64,000 nt of DNA, from positions 1 to 64,000 of the forward strand of contig NZ_BLXX01000001.1 of assembly GCF_014193515.1 (NCBI RefSeq), given 5' to 3'. The stretch comes from Geomonas silvestris. Lineage in GTDB: Bacteria; Desulfobacterota; Desulfuromonadia; Geobacterales; Geobacteraceae. Below are positions 33,213-41,242 of the stretch, piece after piece (position 1 is the stretch's first letter; each line of letters opens with the position of its first letter). Both the position numbers and the translations under genes were made by a program. Under the pieces are notes generated by a model. It saw only the letters and a program-made list of their open reading frames with translations, had not been told where the DNA came from and made no database searches.

Positions 33213-33240
33213 TTCGGAATCGACGAAAGAGAGGTAGGAG

Positions 33241-33708
33241 ATGGCTGGGTTCTTCCCTCGTCTCGCGCTGAAAACGAGACGGGCAGTCGCCACGGTATTT
33301 TCGAGCGGGCTCACGCCGCACAAGCTCGCGCAGACGCTCTGCCTTGGTGCGGCCGTGGGAATGCTGCCACTTATCTGGGGGACGTCGCTTATTTGCGCCG
33401 GGCTCGCGACCCTCATGCGGCTGAACCAGGCCGCCATACAGGCCGTGAACTACTGCTGTTATCCTCTACAGATCGCGCTGTTTCTGCCGCTGTGCCGCTT
33501 GGGCGAACGAATCTTGCCGTACGGGCCGCCCCTCGGCCGCGAGGTGCTGGAGGCCGCGCTGCACGGCAACATCGGCACGTCGGCGACGCTCATCGTCTGG
33601 GGGACCTTCCACGGCCTCGCGGCTTGGCTGGTGACCGTCCTGCCGCTCGCACTCCTCATCCAGGCACCCCTACGCCGCGTCCTGGTGCGCCGGCAGTCCT
33701 CAGACTAG
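33241..33708 (+). CDS. DUF2062-domain membrane protein
   Basis: A 155-aa protein with the typical DUF2062 layout: SSGLTPHKLAQTLCLGAAVGMLPLIWGTSLICA in the first helix, then LNQAAIQAVNYCCYPLQI, two more hydrophobic segments, and a basic C-terminus. The family is an integral membrane domain of unknown role, often fused to glycosyltransferases. Here it stands alone. Its 3' end overlaps the convergent small zinc-binding gene by 53 nt. Confidence 0.82.
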   Translation: MAGFFPRLALKTRRAVATVFSSGLTPHKLAQTLCLGAAVGMLPLIWGTSLICAGLATLMRLNQAAIQAVNYCCYPLQIALFLPLCRLGERILPYGPPLGREVLEAALHGNIGTSATLIVWGTFHGLAAWLVTVLPLALLIQAPLRRVLVRRQSSD

Positions 33709-33853
33709 GCCCCGTCTCGTTCATCCCCTTGCCGTGATCGACCTGCACCCAAAAGCCGCAGATGAAGCATTTAAGGGAGTGAATCGCTCCGGTCTCCACC
33801 ATTATCAGATGCTTCATGATGCCGATCCTCGCTTTGCACTTCGGGCACTCCAT
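33656..33853 (-). CDS. Small zinc-knuckle protein
   Basis: A 65-aa protein starting at 33853 behind AGGAGGG with good spacing. MECPKCKARIGIMKHLIMVETGAIHSLKCFICGFWV contains two CxxC pairs about 24 residues apart, a typical small zinc-ribbon. The C-terminal third is probably unstructured and overlaps the end of the DUF2062 gene on the other strand. The role is unknown; such proteins bind DNA, RNA or partner proteins. Confidence 0.65.
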   Translation of the reverse strand: MECPKCKARIGIMKHLIMVETGAIHSLKCFICGFWVQVDHGKGMNETGPSLRTAGAPGRGVGVPG

Positions 33854-34098
33854 ACGCTCCCTCCTGGCGCTAGCCTCGTTCTCTTCCCCCACCTCTCACG
33901 GGATTAGTCCCACGACCTGACACCGAGACCGTTGACCAGGTCTAGCCCCGCGAAACCGGTCGCAGATTGCAGCACCTGCGCCCCCTCCCCTCCTGCCTGC
34001 TCGCCCACCAAGGCAACACCAAACCGGTCGGTGACGGCTGGCAAGTTCCGAACTTCCCCCCTATGAGGCACCTTTCCCGATAGCCCCACCGGAGGCGA

Positions 34099-35151
34099 CT
34101 AGACTTTGTCGGGCTCGACGTGGAACCTCAGCGTCGCTGCGGTTACCCGGCTCAGGCCTGTGTAGAGAAAGATGACCAGCCAAAGAAGCTGCAGCGCCAA
34201 AAGCGTTCCGGGGCTCCAAATAAGGGACCACCCGTTGGCAAGATCTGCAGCGGGGGACCGGTCGTCCCCGAAAAGCCAGGCCATGACGAACCCGTAGGCG
34301 ATACCCAGGATCCCCATGATCTGGTAGGCGGAGATCCGCCCAGCACCGCGGTAGTCATCGCGGAGGAGCTCCGAGACCACCCGCCAGGCCTGGGTTACCG
34401 CCAGGGTTACCAGAAAACTCGCCGCATAACTCCCCGCGAGAAAGAGGATGCAACCGGCAAGGCCCGCTCCGCAGTAGAGCACATAGGTGAGCGCCTGGAC
34501 CGGTACGACCTTCACCCCGTCGAGCTGTGAAGCATACGCAATCTTCTTGGTTTTTCCGGTGAAGGTGAGCGCGAGCGGTGCCAGCAGCCGGGCCAGTCTC
34601 GGGTGGCAGTGCGACAGTGCCTTGCCGTAGCAGCAGCCAAAGCTCAGGCAGGCGAGCCTGCCGAACCCTTCACCGAAGGCGTAGGCGATGGAGATAGCGG
34701 AGAGAGCCACAAGTGGGGGCACCCGGTCCCCCTGGTCCCCCAGCGCGAGGCGGTTCACCAGTTCCACGATCCAGGGCGCGACCAGGGTGCCGATAAAGAC
34801 CGCCCCCCCGACCGTGAAGGTGTTGGCCTTTTTCTCCACGACCTGAGCCACCAGGCGTGAGGCCGGCACACAGCAGAGCAGCAGGAGGACCACCAGAAAC
34901 ACGATGGCCCTAAGCGAGATCCCTGCCGCACCCATGAGCAACAGGGCCAGTGCCGTAGCGGCGAGATAGGCGTTGGCGGTCAGGACGCCGTACCAGGTGA
35001 GGTTGACCCCGCCCCAACTGCCGTCGCCTGCCTTGTTAAGCGGCACGGCCGCTGCGATCTGCCATCTTTCCGCCGGCAGCCTGGTGACGCCCCAGGCGAG
35101 GTAGAGGGCCGAGAAGGTGCTAAGGGTAATGAGAAAAAGGGGTTGTGCCAT
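34099..35151 (-). CDS. Divergent Lgt-family integral membrane protein
   Basis: A 350-aa protein with eight to ten membrane helices, starting at 35151 (GGAGGA nine bases upstream; ATG 35160 sits too close to it). Several segments follow the prolipoprotein diacylglyceryl transferase pattern: NLTWYGVL near the start, GEGFGRLACLSFGCCYG in place of GRxGNFxNGExYG, VPVQALTYVLY in place of HPxQLYE, and RVVSELLRDDYRG with a later SAYQ. The essential Lgt histidine of the HPxQLYE box is absent (V), and the protein is longer than Lgt, so it probably does not make lipoproteins. It ends an operon with psd and an unknown gene and may act on the same lipid. Confidence 0.65.
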   Translation of the reverse strand: MAQPLFLITLSTFSALYLAWGVTRLPAERWQIAAAVPLNKAGDGSWGGVNLTWYGVLTANAYLAATALALLLMGAAGISLRAIVFLVVLLLLCCVPASRLVAQVVEKKANTFTVGGAVFIGTLVAPWIVELVNRLALGDQGDRVPPLVALSAISIAYAFGEGFGRLACLSFGCCYGKALSHCHPRLARLLAPLALTFTGKTKKIAYASQLDGVKVVPVQALTYVLYCGAGLAGCILFLAGSYAASFLVTLAVTQAWRVVSELLRDDYRGAGRISAYQIMGILGIAYGFVMAWLFGDDRSPAADLANGWSLIWSPGTLLALQLLWLVIFLYTGLSRVTAATLRFHVEPDKV

Positions 35152-35194
35152 GTTGAACATTCCTCCGTTGGCTACCTATCTAACGTCCCACCCG

Positions 35195-36202
35195 TCAGCG
35201 TGCGCGCGCAAGCAGCGCGCGCACCCGGATGTCGGTTTCCACAAGCGGCGCACCGAACCCCAGGGAAAACCGGCTCACCGCGTCGCGGCGTTTCTGGTTG
35301 GCGACCAGGTCGCCGGCAAACTCGACCCGCCCGCGCTGGAACAAGACGATGTCGGTGGAACTCCCCGGCCGGTAGAGCGATTTGGGCTGCCCCTTCTCAA
35401 GGAACATACCCGGGCGCACCGATGTGGGATCTCGGTACTCCTCACTGCTGTAGCACTGCACGATGTCGCCGATCATAAGCGCCACCACCTCCACCAGGGC
35501 CACGAGCCCCACGCCGGTGCCGCCGCGCACGTCGGTGTCGATCACGGTCACCACCCGCCGGTTTTTCGAGTAGGGAGTCGCCACGGTGACGATGGCGCTC
35601 GGGTTGCAGGAGTTGAACGCGCCGTCGATCTCGTAGATGTCGGCCACCTCGCCGGAGACCGGGCAGTGGTTGTAGTGATACTTGTCCGGGGTGAGCCGAA
35701 ACAGGGCGAAATCGCCCTCCTTAAACGCGGCAAGCCAAGGGCGCCGGTCGCCGCCCAGAAGTTCCTCAAAACTGAAGAACTTCTCCTTGATGAAGAGGCT
35801 CGAGGTCTCCCGGCAGGAGCCGACCAGCACCCGGGCATCCGCCGGAGAAACCGCCTGCCCCGGATCGTTATCCATCGGCCGGCACTCCCAGTAGCGGATC
35901 TGGCGCTCGAAGACCTTGCGCGGGGTGTCGAGCTCCTCGGGACTGGCCAGGCACTCGTCAAGGTCCACGGCAAGCTCTTTCAAAAAACGGCCGGTCGCCG
36001 AACCGAGACGACCGAAGGGGAGATCGTAGTTCAGATACCCCAAGATCTCCGTCGCCCGCGGGCTGGTGAGGAGCCGGAACAGCCCCGGGGCGTTCTCGCG
36101 CACCTGGTGGTACATGAGCCGGACCAGCCGGTCGCCGAAAAGCGGTTCGTTGCACAGGGCGCCGCTATCCCGCGCGATAAATTGGTGCTGCCTGGTCGGC
36201 AT
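35195..36202 (-). CDS. Phosphatidylserine decarboxylase-family protein
   Basis: A 335-aa protein from ATG 36202, with AAAGGAG upstream. The C-terminal part has DKYHYNHCPVSGEVADIYEI, a histidine-containing PSD motif, and YRPGSSTDIVLF at about 278-289, which matches the GS(S/T) self-cleavage site that yields the pyruvoyl cofactor. The N-terminal 110 residues are extra compared with E. coli Psd and resemble the extended PSD-like group. It would decarboxylate phosphatidylserine or a related amino-acid head group. It overlaps the upstream unknown gene by 38 nt and precedes the Lgt-like gene by 43 nt, so the three form one operon. Confidence 0.8.
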   Translation of the reverse strand: MPTRQHQFIARDSGALCNEPLFGDRLVRLMYHQVRENAPGLFRLLTSPRATEILGYLNYDLPFGRLGSATGRFLKELAVDLDECLASPEELDTPRKVFERQIRYWECRPMDNDPGQAVSPADARVLVGSCRETSSLFIKEKFFSFEELLGGDRRPWLAAFKEGDFALFRLTPDKYHYNHCPVSGEVADIYEIDGAFNSCNPSAIVTVATPYSKNRRVVTVIDTDVRGGTGVGLVALVEVVALMIGDIVQCYSSEEYRDPTSVRPGMFLEKGQPKSLYRPGSSTDIVLFQRGRVEFAGDLVANQKRRDAVSRFSLGFGAPLVETDIRVRALLARAR

Positions 36203-38639
36203 GTCCGGTTCTCCTTTGCAGATAGGCGTGGGATTTCTCCTGGTCGCGGTTCACGGTGACCAGGGCCAGGTTGAGAAGTGAGGTCAGGCGCTCAAGGTCC
36301 AGGCGCTCCGCTATCAGGTCCTCGCGCACCTGGGTGAGAAACGGTGCGGCTCCCCCGCGGGCGCAGGCTCTCAACATGCCGCGTTCCAGTTCGTCCCCCC
36401 TGGCCGCGGCGACATCGAGTGCCAGGAAATCCTCCTCGAGGAACGCCAACCCTTCAACGATATGCCGGCGCCTGAGGCCGTTACGGTAGTAGCGCTCGGC
36501 CCCTAGGTTGAATTCGTCGGCGGGCACCTTCATGGGGTCGGTCGCGTTCAGCTCCGACAGGATGCCGTGGGTCAGCTTGCCGGACGCCGAGTGCCGCTCG
36601 GGTTCGACGAGCCGCTGTTCGAGGTTGTCGATGGTCCGCTCCAGGCCGAGCATCTCGATGAGGTCTCGGGCATCGCGGCGCACCAGGGAGAGAAGCGCCA
36701 GGCGGTACTCCTGCACCTTGACCCTGAGATACCCGGGATAGCGGTGGCTGGCGCGCACCTCGCGGGTCTTCTCGATGATGCGCATCAAAAAGCGGTTCTT
36801 ACTCTCCCGGTGCACGAAGAAGGTGGGGTTTCCGATGGCGGCGGCGAAGAAGATCTGGCGCCGCTCGCTCTCCAGGGTGGGATCGTCGGGGATGTCGGCG
36901 TGGGTCAGTTTTCCCTGGGCCAGGTACTTGAATGCGAGGGCATTGACCAGCAACTGCAGATCGCAGCCGCCCCCCAGGTCGTCCAAAAGCGAATCGAACT
37001 GGCTGTAGTGGCGCCCCTCGAACCCGGAGAACCCCATGACGGCGTGCTCGCGCAGCTTGTAGAGGAGATAGAGCGACATCTGCCGGTCGAAGACCCCCAG
37101 CTCGCACAGGTCGCGCTTGAGCTTGTCCGAGTTCCCGAGCCGGCCGTTTAAGGCGGGGCTTTGCGGGGTGCTCAGGAGGCAGATCAGGTAGTCGACCAAG
37201 CGGTAGTCCGGGACGAAATCCCCCTTGAGACCGAAGAGGCCGCTCACCATCCGGTCGATCCAGGGAGGGCCGAAGGGGGTCACTGGCTGGCCGAGAACCG
37301 AGAGGCTCGCCTTTTTCTGCCAGCGCCGCCAGAGCATGCGCAGGTGGGTGTAGTCGAGTTCGTGCGGCAGGAACCCGAGGGCTCGCTCGGGATGGAAATC
37401 GGTGTACCCCAGCCGGTACGGGGAGGCGGAGAAGGTGCCGACGAAAAGCGGCAGGAAGTGCTCCGCCATCTTGATGGTGAGATCGCCCAGGTACTTCTCG
37501 TGGGCGGCGTCTAACCCGGAGTGCGGATCCCCCAGGAGCCTGCCGAGCTTGCGGCTTCCGAGACTTACGTGGGTGCCGTTGTTGGCGAGGCTTACGTTGG
37601 AGACGTTGGGGAGCACCACCAGGTTGTTAATGATGATTCCCGCTTCGCGGAGCTTGGCCACGGCGTTGAGCTGGCTTCGGGAGAGTACCTGGTGGCACAG
37701 CTGCATGTAGCGGTACTTCTCCTCGCCGCGGTCCCAGCCGGAGAGACAGGGGCTCATGAAGAGTTCACGGTAGAAGGCGTCGGCCACCTGACCGTTCAGT
37801 TCCTTCTGGCGCACCGGGGGGTGCGGCGCGAAGTAGACCAGCGCGCGCTGCCCGCTCTCCTTGAGGCCGAAACTCTCGTTCGCGTAGTGGAGTAAAAGTT
37901 GGGTGAACAAAAAACGCTTGGAGGTTTCCCGGGCCAGGGCGCGTCCCATGCCGCCTTGCCGGGTGAGCGGCACCACCTGGAAAGAGAAGGTCTCGGGGGA
38001 GGTGTTGTCGTTTAAGTAGTGACCCATCAGGCGGCGGCCGGTCGCCTCGAGCTCGTGGGGGAGCGTTTGCGAGCCCAGGAGGTCGGCGAGGGCGAGCTTG
38101 AGAAGATAGCTCACCGGTACCCGCAAAAGTCGTTCGCCGGAAGGGGCACTGACGAAGAAGCGCCCCGCATCGCCGCGCCTCCCTGCGTCAGGGTGCTTCT
38201 TGTCGGCTTGCAGATCTGCTTCCAGGACCTCGAGAGCAAAACCCGAGAGTTTGCGCAGCGGGAAGCGGACCCAGCTGTTCTCCCAGACCTGGTCCCGGTT
38301 GCCGCTTAGGTAGCCGTCCAGGTCCGCGATGAGCCGCTTGGGGGTGTCACCGGCCGCGGCGCGTTTGGCGATGTTGGCATAGTAGTCGGATTGCTCGATG
38401 GTAAGCGGGAGATCGACGTCTCCCCTGCTCCCGGCAACTACGGCCTGCAGTTCTGTTTCCGTGCCGCCGGTTGCGTCGTCGGGTGCAAAAGGGAGCCGTT
38501 CCAGGAGGGAGCGTCCGTCCCCTTCCGGGGCCAGCAGACGCGACATGATGTTCTTGAGGAAATGAGGGTGCAGTTCGGTGACGGTTGACGGTGAGTTGTC
38601 CCAGGATGCGCCAAAGAGCGGTTCCTGTTGTCGTGGCAT
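36165..38639 (-). CDS. Unrecognised 825-aa cytoplasmic protein, first gene of a psd/lgt-like operon
   Basis: The start at 38639 has a perfect AAGGAGG and gives MPRQQEPLFG; the longer frame upstream has no ribosome-binding site. No signal peptide or membrane helix is seen. The sequence is globular, mixed helix and strand, with some motif-like islands: LVYFAPHPPVRQKELNGQVADAF, LPNVSNVSLANNGTHVSLGSRKLG, LGYTDFHPERALGFLPHELDYTHLR and AIGNPTFFVHRESKNRFLMR. These conserved-looking histidines, aspartates and asparagines suggest an enzyme, but I cannot place it in a family. The tight overlap with the psd-family gene argues for a shared lipid-related job. Confidence 0.85.
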   Translation of the reverse strand: MPRQQEPLFGASWDNSPSTVTELHPHFLKNIMSRLLAPEGDGRSLLERLPFAPDDATGGTETELQAVVAGSRGDVDLPLTIEQSDYYANIAKRAAAGDTPKRLIADLDGYLSGNRDQVWENSWVRFPLRKLSGFALEVLEADLQADKKHPDAGRRGDAGRFFVSAPSGERLLRVPVSYLLKLALADLLGSQTLPHELEATGRRLMGHYLNDNTSPETFSFQVVPLTRQGGMGRALARETSKRFLFTQLLLHYANESFGLKESGQRALVYFAPHPPVRQKELNGQVADAFYRELFMSPCLSGWDRGEEKYRYMQLCHQVLSRSQLNAVAKLREAGIIINNLVVLPNVSNVSLANNGTHVSLGSRKLGRLLGDPHSGLDAAHEKYLGDLTIKMAEHFLPLFVGTFSASPYRLGYTDFHPERALGFLPHELDYTHLRMLWRRWQKKASLSVLGQPVTPFGPPWIDRMVSGLFGLKGDFVPDYRLVDYLICLLSTPQSPALNGRLGNSDKLKRDLCELGVFDRQMSLYLLYKLREHAVMGFSGFEGRHYSQFDSLLDDLGGGCDLQLLVNALAFKYLAQGKLTHADIPDDPTLESERRQIFFAAAIGNPTFFVHRESKNRFLMRIIEKTREVRASHRYPGYLRVKVQEYRLALLSLVRRDARDLIEMLGLERTIDNLEQRLVEPERHSASGKLTHGILSELNATDPMKVPADEFNLGAERYYRNGLRRRHIVEGLAFLEEDFLALDVAAARGDELERGMLRACARGGAAPFLTQVREDLIAERLDLERLTSLLNLALVTVNRDQEKSHAYLQRRTGHADQAAPIYRAG

Positions 38640-39195
38640 TGAGACCTCCTTCGCGGCCCTCGGTTGGCCCGCAGCTCCTATGTACCTGAGCAATATGGAG
38701 ATCAGGTGAACTCTGGGTAAAAGGTCGGTGACCGAGAAGAGAAGTGCATCCAGCTGACCGAGGGACGCGCGGAACCACTCACGGCAACGCGGCGGGACGG
38801 CCCTTGACACACCGTGACGCGCAGTTTTTTGGGCGAATCTTCACCTCCCCGAAATGAAACTGCAACAGTTGCCTTCTAGAATCGCCGGGAATACGTGTCA
38901 CGACGGGCGGTGGACAACGGAAGGATTTGTGTTATCTAATGATACTCAAACATCTTCGACACCAACCAGCCTCATTAAAAGTTTTCTGGGACTGGTGGGT
39001 GCCGAAGCGGACAGGAGTCGAGGCGCCCAGCCTGGTACCACAGAAAAAAATTCAAGAAAAGGACGGATAGACCGATCAGTTACCAATGGAGTCGTCTCCA
39101 CCCGGCCGCTACCGGCAGTTCCAACCTGCCGACGGGACTGAAATTGGGGACGCAGCGCTGTACTGAATTGTCTTCCCCAAAAAAGGAGAAACCTC
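38640..39195. other. Intergenic region between the lipid operon and the 135-aa gene
   Basis: About 555 nt between divergent genes. It should hold the promoter of the 825-aa gene operon and, near 38935-38960, a TTATCTAATGATACT stretch that could be the -10 region of the 135-aa gene. The short reading frames in it lack ribosome-binding sites and recognisable sequence. Nothing else was found. Confidence 0.5.
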
Positions 39196-39603
39196 ATGAG
39201 CACACGAAATCCCAGTTGGCCGACGCTCCCTAATGCACAGGTAGATGTGATCTCCCACACCATCGTTTCCGAGGACAACCTGAGAGAGATCCAGGGAGTT
39301 ACCGCGAGCGAGCAGCACGCGATGATCGATGTTGGCGACACCCTGAGCGTGGTCTTCTTCAACAACTCCTCGCTGGGGTGCGCCGGCACCGTCACCATCT
39401 GGCATAACAAGCACCAGGCTGCGGTGAAGACCTACTCCGCCAGCATCACCGGCGAGTGGCTGGACGCCGACAACCTCGTGGTCACCGACGCAGAGGAAGA
39501 AGGGTGGACGGTAAACGGTGAACTGGTAACCGGCTGCCTCGCCATGGACCTCAACGGCAGCCAGGGGATCTACAGCTGCGGGGAATTCTACCGCGGTATC
39601 TGA
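39196..39603 (+). CDS. Unrecognised small acidic protein
   Basis: A 135-aa protein with AAAAGGAG nine bases before the ATG, which strongly supports translation. It has no signal peptide. The sequence alternates beta-strand-like segments (GDTLSVVFFNNSSLG, GTVTIWHNKHQAAVKTYSASI, EEEGWTVNGELV) with glycines, which suggests a small beta sandwich or barrel. Three cysteines are present. It is acidic and rich in Asn, Thr and Ser. I recognise no family. A long hairpin follows, so it is a monocistronic unit. Confidence 0.7.
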   Translation: MSTRNPSWPTLPNAQVDVISHTIVSEDNLREIQGVTASEQHAMIDVGDTLSVVFFNNSSLGCAGTVTIWHNKHQAAVKTYSASITGEWLDADNLVVTDAEEEGWTVNGELVTGCLAMDLNGSQGIYSCGEFYRGI

Positions 39604-39630
39604 ATGCGTAGCAGCAGCCGGACGGAACCA

Positions 39631-39671
39631 GCGGAAGAAAAAGCCCCCGCGTGAGAGGGCTGTTCTTCCGC
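39631..39671 (+). terminator. Long hairpin after the 135-aa gene
   Basis: GCGGAAGAA (39631-39639) pairs with TTCTTCCGC (39663-39671), and AGCCC pairs with GGGCT inside it. The stem is about 14 bp with one bulge. No T run follows, so it may be a processing or stability element rather than a classical terminator. Confidence 0.55.
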
Positions 39672-40078
39672 TTGCCGCCCTGCCCCGCCTCCAGTCCCGA
39701 GCGCCCCGGCGCCCGGGAGCGAGCTCCTTTCCCGCAGCATAGACCCGCCCCCACAGCACAGAACTCGGATCTCAGCGTCTTACCGAGCCTTCCTCCCAAA
39801 ACCCGCCAACTCACCCTTTGGTAACCGATCCGCCACGCCCGTACTCCGTTCTCCTTTATACAGCGGTCCATTTGTTACAGTTGTGTGAACTTTCATTGAC
39901 GACTAAGGAATGACTTGCATTAAATTCCTGCTTAGCTACAGTGACTACTGTCAGTTACCCTGCCAAGCACTGTCATAGCGCTTCCGGAACCAACAAGCAG
40001 AGAGTAATCTGGCAACCTTAAAACAGTCGGCACCACGTGTGTGCAAGCCGACACAGCAACCAGGGAGGTTTGACTGAA
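39672..40078. other. Intergenic region before the helix-hairpin-helix gene
   Basis: About 400 nt with no gene. It contains TGACTACTGTCA (a partial palindrome at 39942-39953) and further TGCCA/TGTCA steps at 39961 and 39971, spaced 12 and 10 bases. The GACTACTGTCA core recurs at 40783-40793 on the other side of the gene. This could be an operator; no known regulator can be named. Confidence 0.4.
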
Positions 40079-40606
40079 ATGGAACAGACCGCAGCGGACT
40101 TACAGCAACTGAAGGGAGTAGGAAGCATCCTGGTGGAGCGCCTTAAGGAGGCAGGGCTGGACGGCTTCAGCAAGATAGCCGAAGCCGATGAACAACAGCT
40201 GAGAAAGATAAAGGGGCTCAACGCCAGAAACATCCCGTCCCTTCAGGCCCAGGCAAAAGAGCTGGCGCAAGGAGCCGGAGCGGACCGCCAGGCTGCCATC
40301 GACGCGCTGCTCGAGCGCCTCGGCGAGGTAAAGCTGCAGGTGCAGGCCCTGGCCCAGGCGACCCGGGACCGCTTCGGTGCAGAACTTACCGGCAAACACG
40401 GCAAGAAACTCACCTGCGACCTGGTTTCCATCGAAGACACCCTGGACAGGCTCAACCTATCCGGAAAAAAAGGGGGCAAGCGGGCGGGCAAGGCGCTCGA
40501 CAAGGTGCAGAAACGGGTCGGCGGACTCGCTGAGGACGCCAGCTTGAAAAAGGTGCGCAAGACCCTCAAGCGGGCCCGCAAAACGGTGCGCAAGGCGGTG
40601 AAGTAG
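40079..40606 (+). CDS. Helix-hairpin-helix protein with a lysine-rich histone-H1-like tail
   Basis: A 175-aa protein from ATG 40079 behind AGGGAGG. Residues 1-60 carry two helix-hairpin-helix motifs (LQQLKGVGSILVERLKEAG and LRKIKGLNARNIPSLQ), which bind DNA without sequence preference. A helical middle follows. The last 45 residues are strongly basic (KKGGKRAGKALDKVQKR, KKVRKTLKRARKTVRKAVK), like histone H1 or the bacterial HU-tail and AlgP proteins. It is probably a nucleoid-associated protein or DNA-repair accessory. A terminator follows at 40667. Its exact role is unknown. Confidence 0.8.
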   Translation: MEQTAADLQQLKGVGSILVERLKEAGLDGFSKIAEADEQQLRKIKGLNARNIPSLQAQAKELAQGAGADRQAAIDALLERLGEVKLQVQALAQATRDRFGAELTGKHGKKLTCDLVSIEDTLDRLNLSGKKGGKRAGKALDKVQKRVGGLAEDASLKKVRKTLKRARKTVRKAVK

Positions 40607-40666
40607 CTTCCCGGCAGGAAGCCAGACGGTTCAAAAGCATAGCGCCAGGCTCTCAGGATAGATCGG

Positions 40667-40702
40667 GCCGCCCTCCCCACCGCAGGAGAGCGGCTCTTTT
40701 AT
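40667..40702 (+). terminator. Terminator after the helix-hairpin-helix gene
   Basis: GCCGCCCTCC and GGAGAGCGGC pair with one mismatch around a short loop and are followed by TCTTTTAT. Confidence 0.6.
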
Positions 40703-41183
40703 ATGCGTGAGGGGACGCTGCAGATGTTATTTGGTTGTCGACATCTTGAGCAGGAGGGAAGTCCTTGTTCGCACTCACCAGCGACTACTGTCATAACGAA
40801 ACCGGCGCGGAGCTTTTCTGCTTCTTGCTACAAAAGTTGTTATGAATTCTGATAGATGTACCATAACTGCCAACATTGTATTTTACTAATTTTTTCGAAC
40901 AATCAGCAAAATAGTCAGTTATCCACCACCTCTTGTGTCAGCCAGGCCCCATTAAGTGACTGTGGAGATTTCCACTGCGTCTGTGGAAAACTAACAAATT
41001 CCTGTGCAATACTCTCCCCAATGTCAGTAAACTCCAAGGCTCCAGCAATCTGCACAAGAAATAATCACCGGTAACGCCAGATTTTTGGCAGCCGAAGCGA
41101 AGCCGCTGGAGCCTCCAGCTTCAACCGGCACAGCAGGCCGAAGCGCGGCCATGCGAGCGTCACGTAGGTTGGAGAGCGACGGC
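40703..41183. other. AT-rich intergenic region without genes
   Basis: About 480 nt. It holds a second copy of GACTACTGTCA (40783-40793) and an AT-rich stretch from 40840 to 41060 with no ribosome-binding sites and only short frames. Its base composition differs from its neighbours, so it may be a remnant of acquired DNA. No structured RNA was recognised. Confidence 0.4.
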
Positions 41184-41222
41184 AAAAAGGGCCTGGGAAG
41201 CTGTAGCCTCCAGGCCCTTATG
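41184..41222 (-). terminator. Terminator of pstS
   Basis: On the minus strand AAGGGCCTGGAGG-CTACAGCT-TCCCAGGCCCTTTTT forms a strong stem followed by five T residues, 20 nt after the pstS stop. Confidence 0.8.
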
Positions 41223-41242
41223 CCAACCGGGATCCTTAACCT

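Noticed and set aside
33904-34089. A 61-codon minus-strand frame after the Lgt-like gene
   Set aside because: No ribosome-binding site and no recognisable sequence; it lies just past the operon end.
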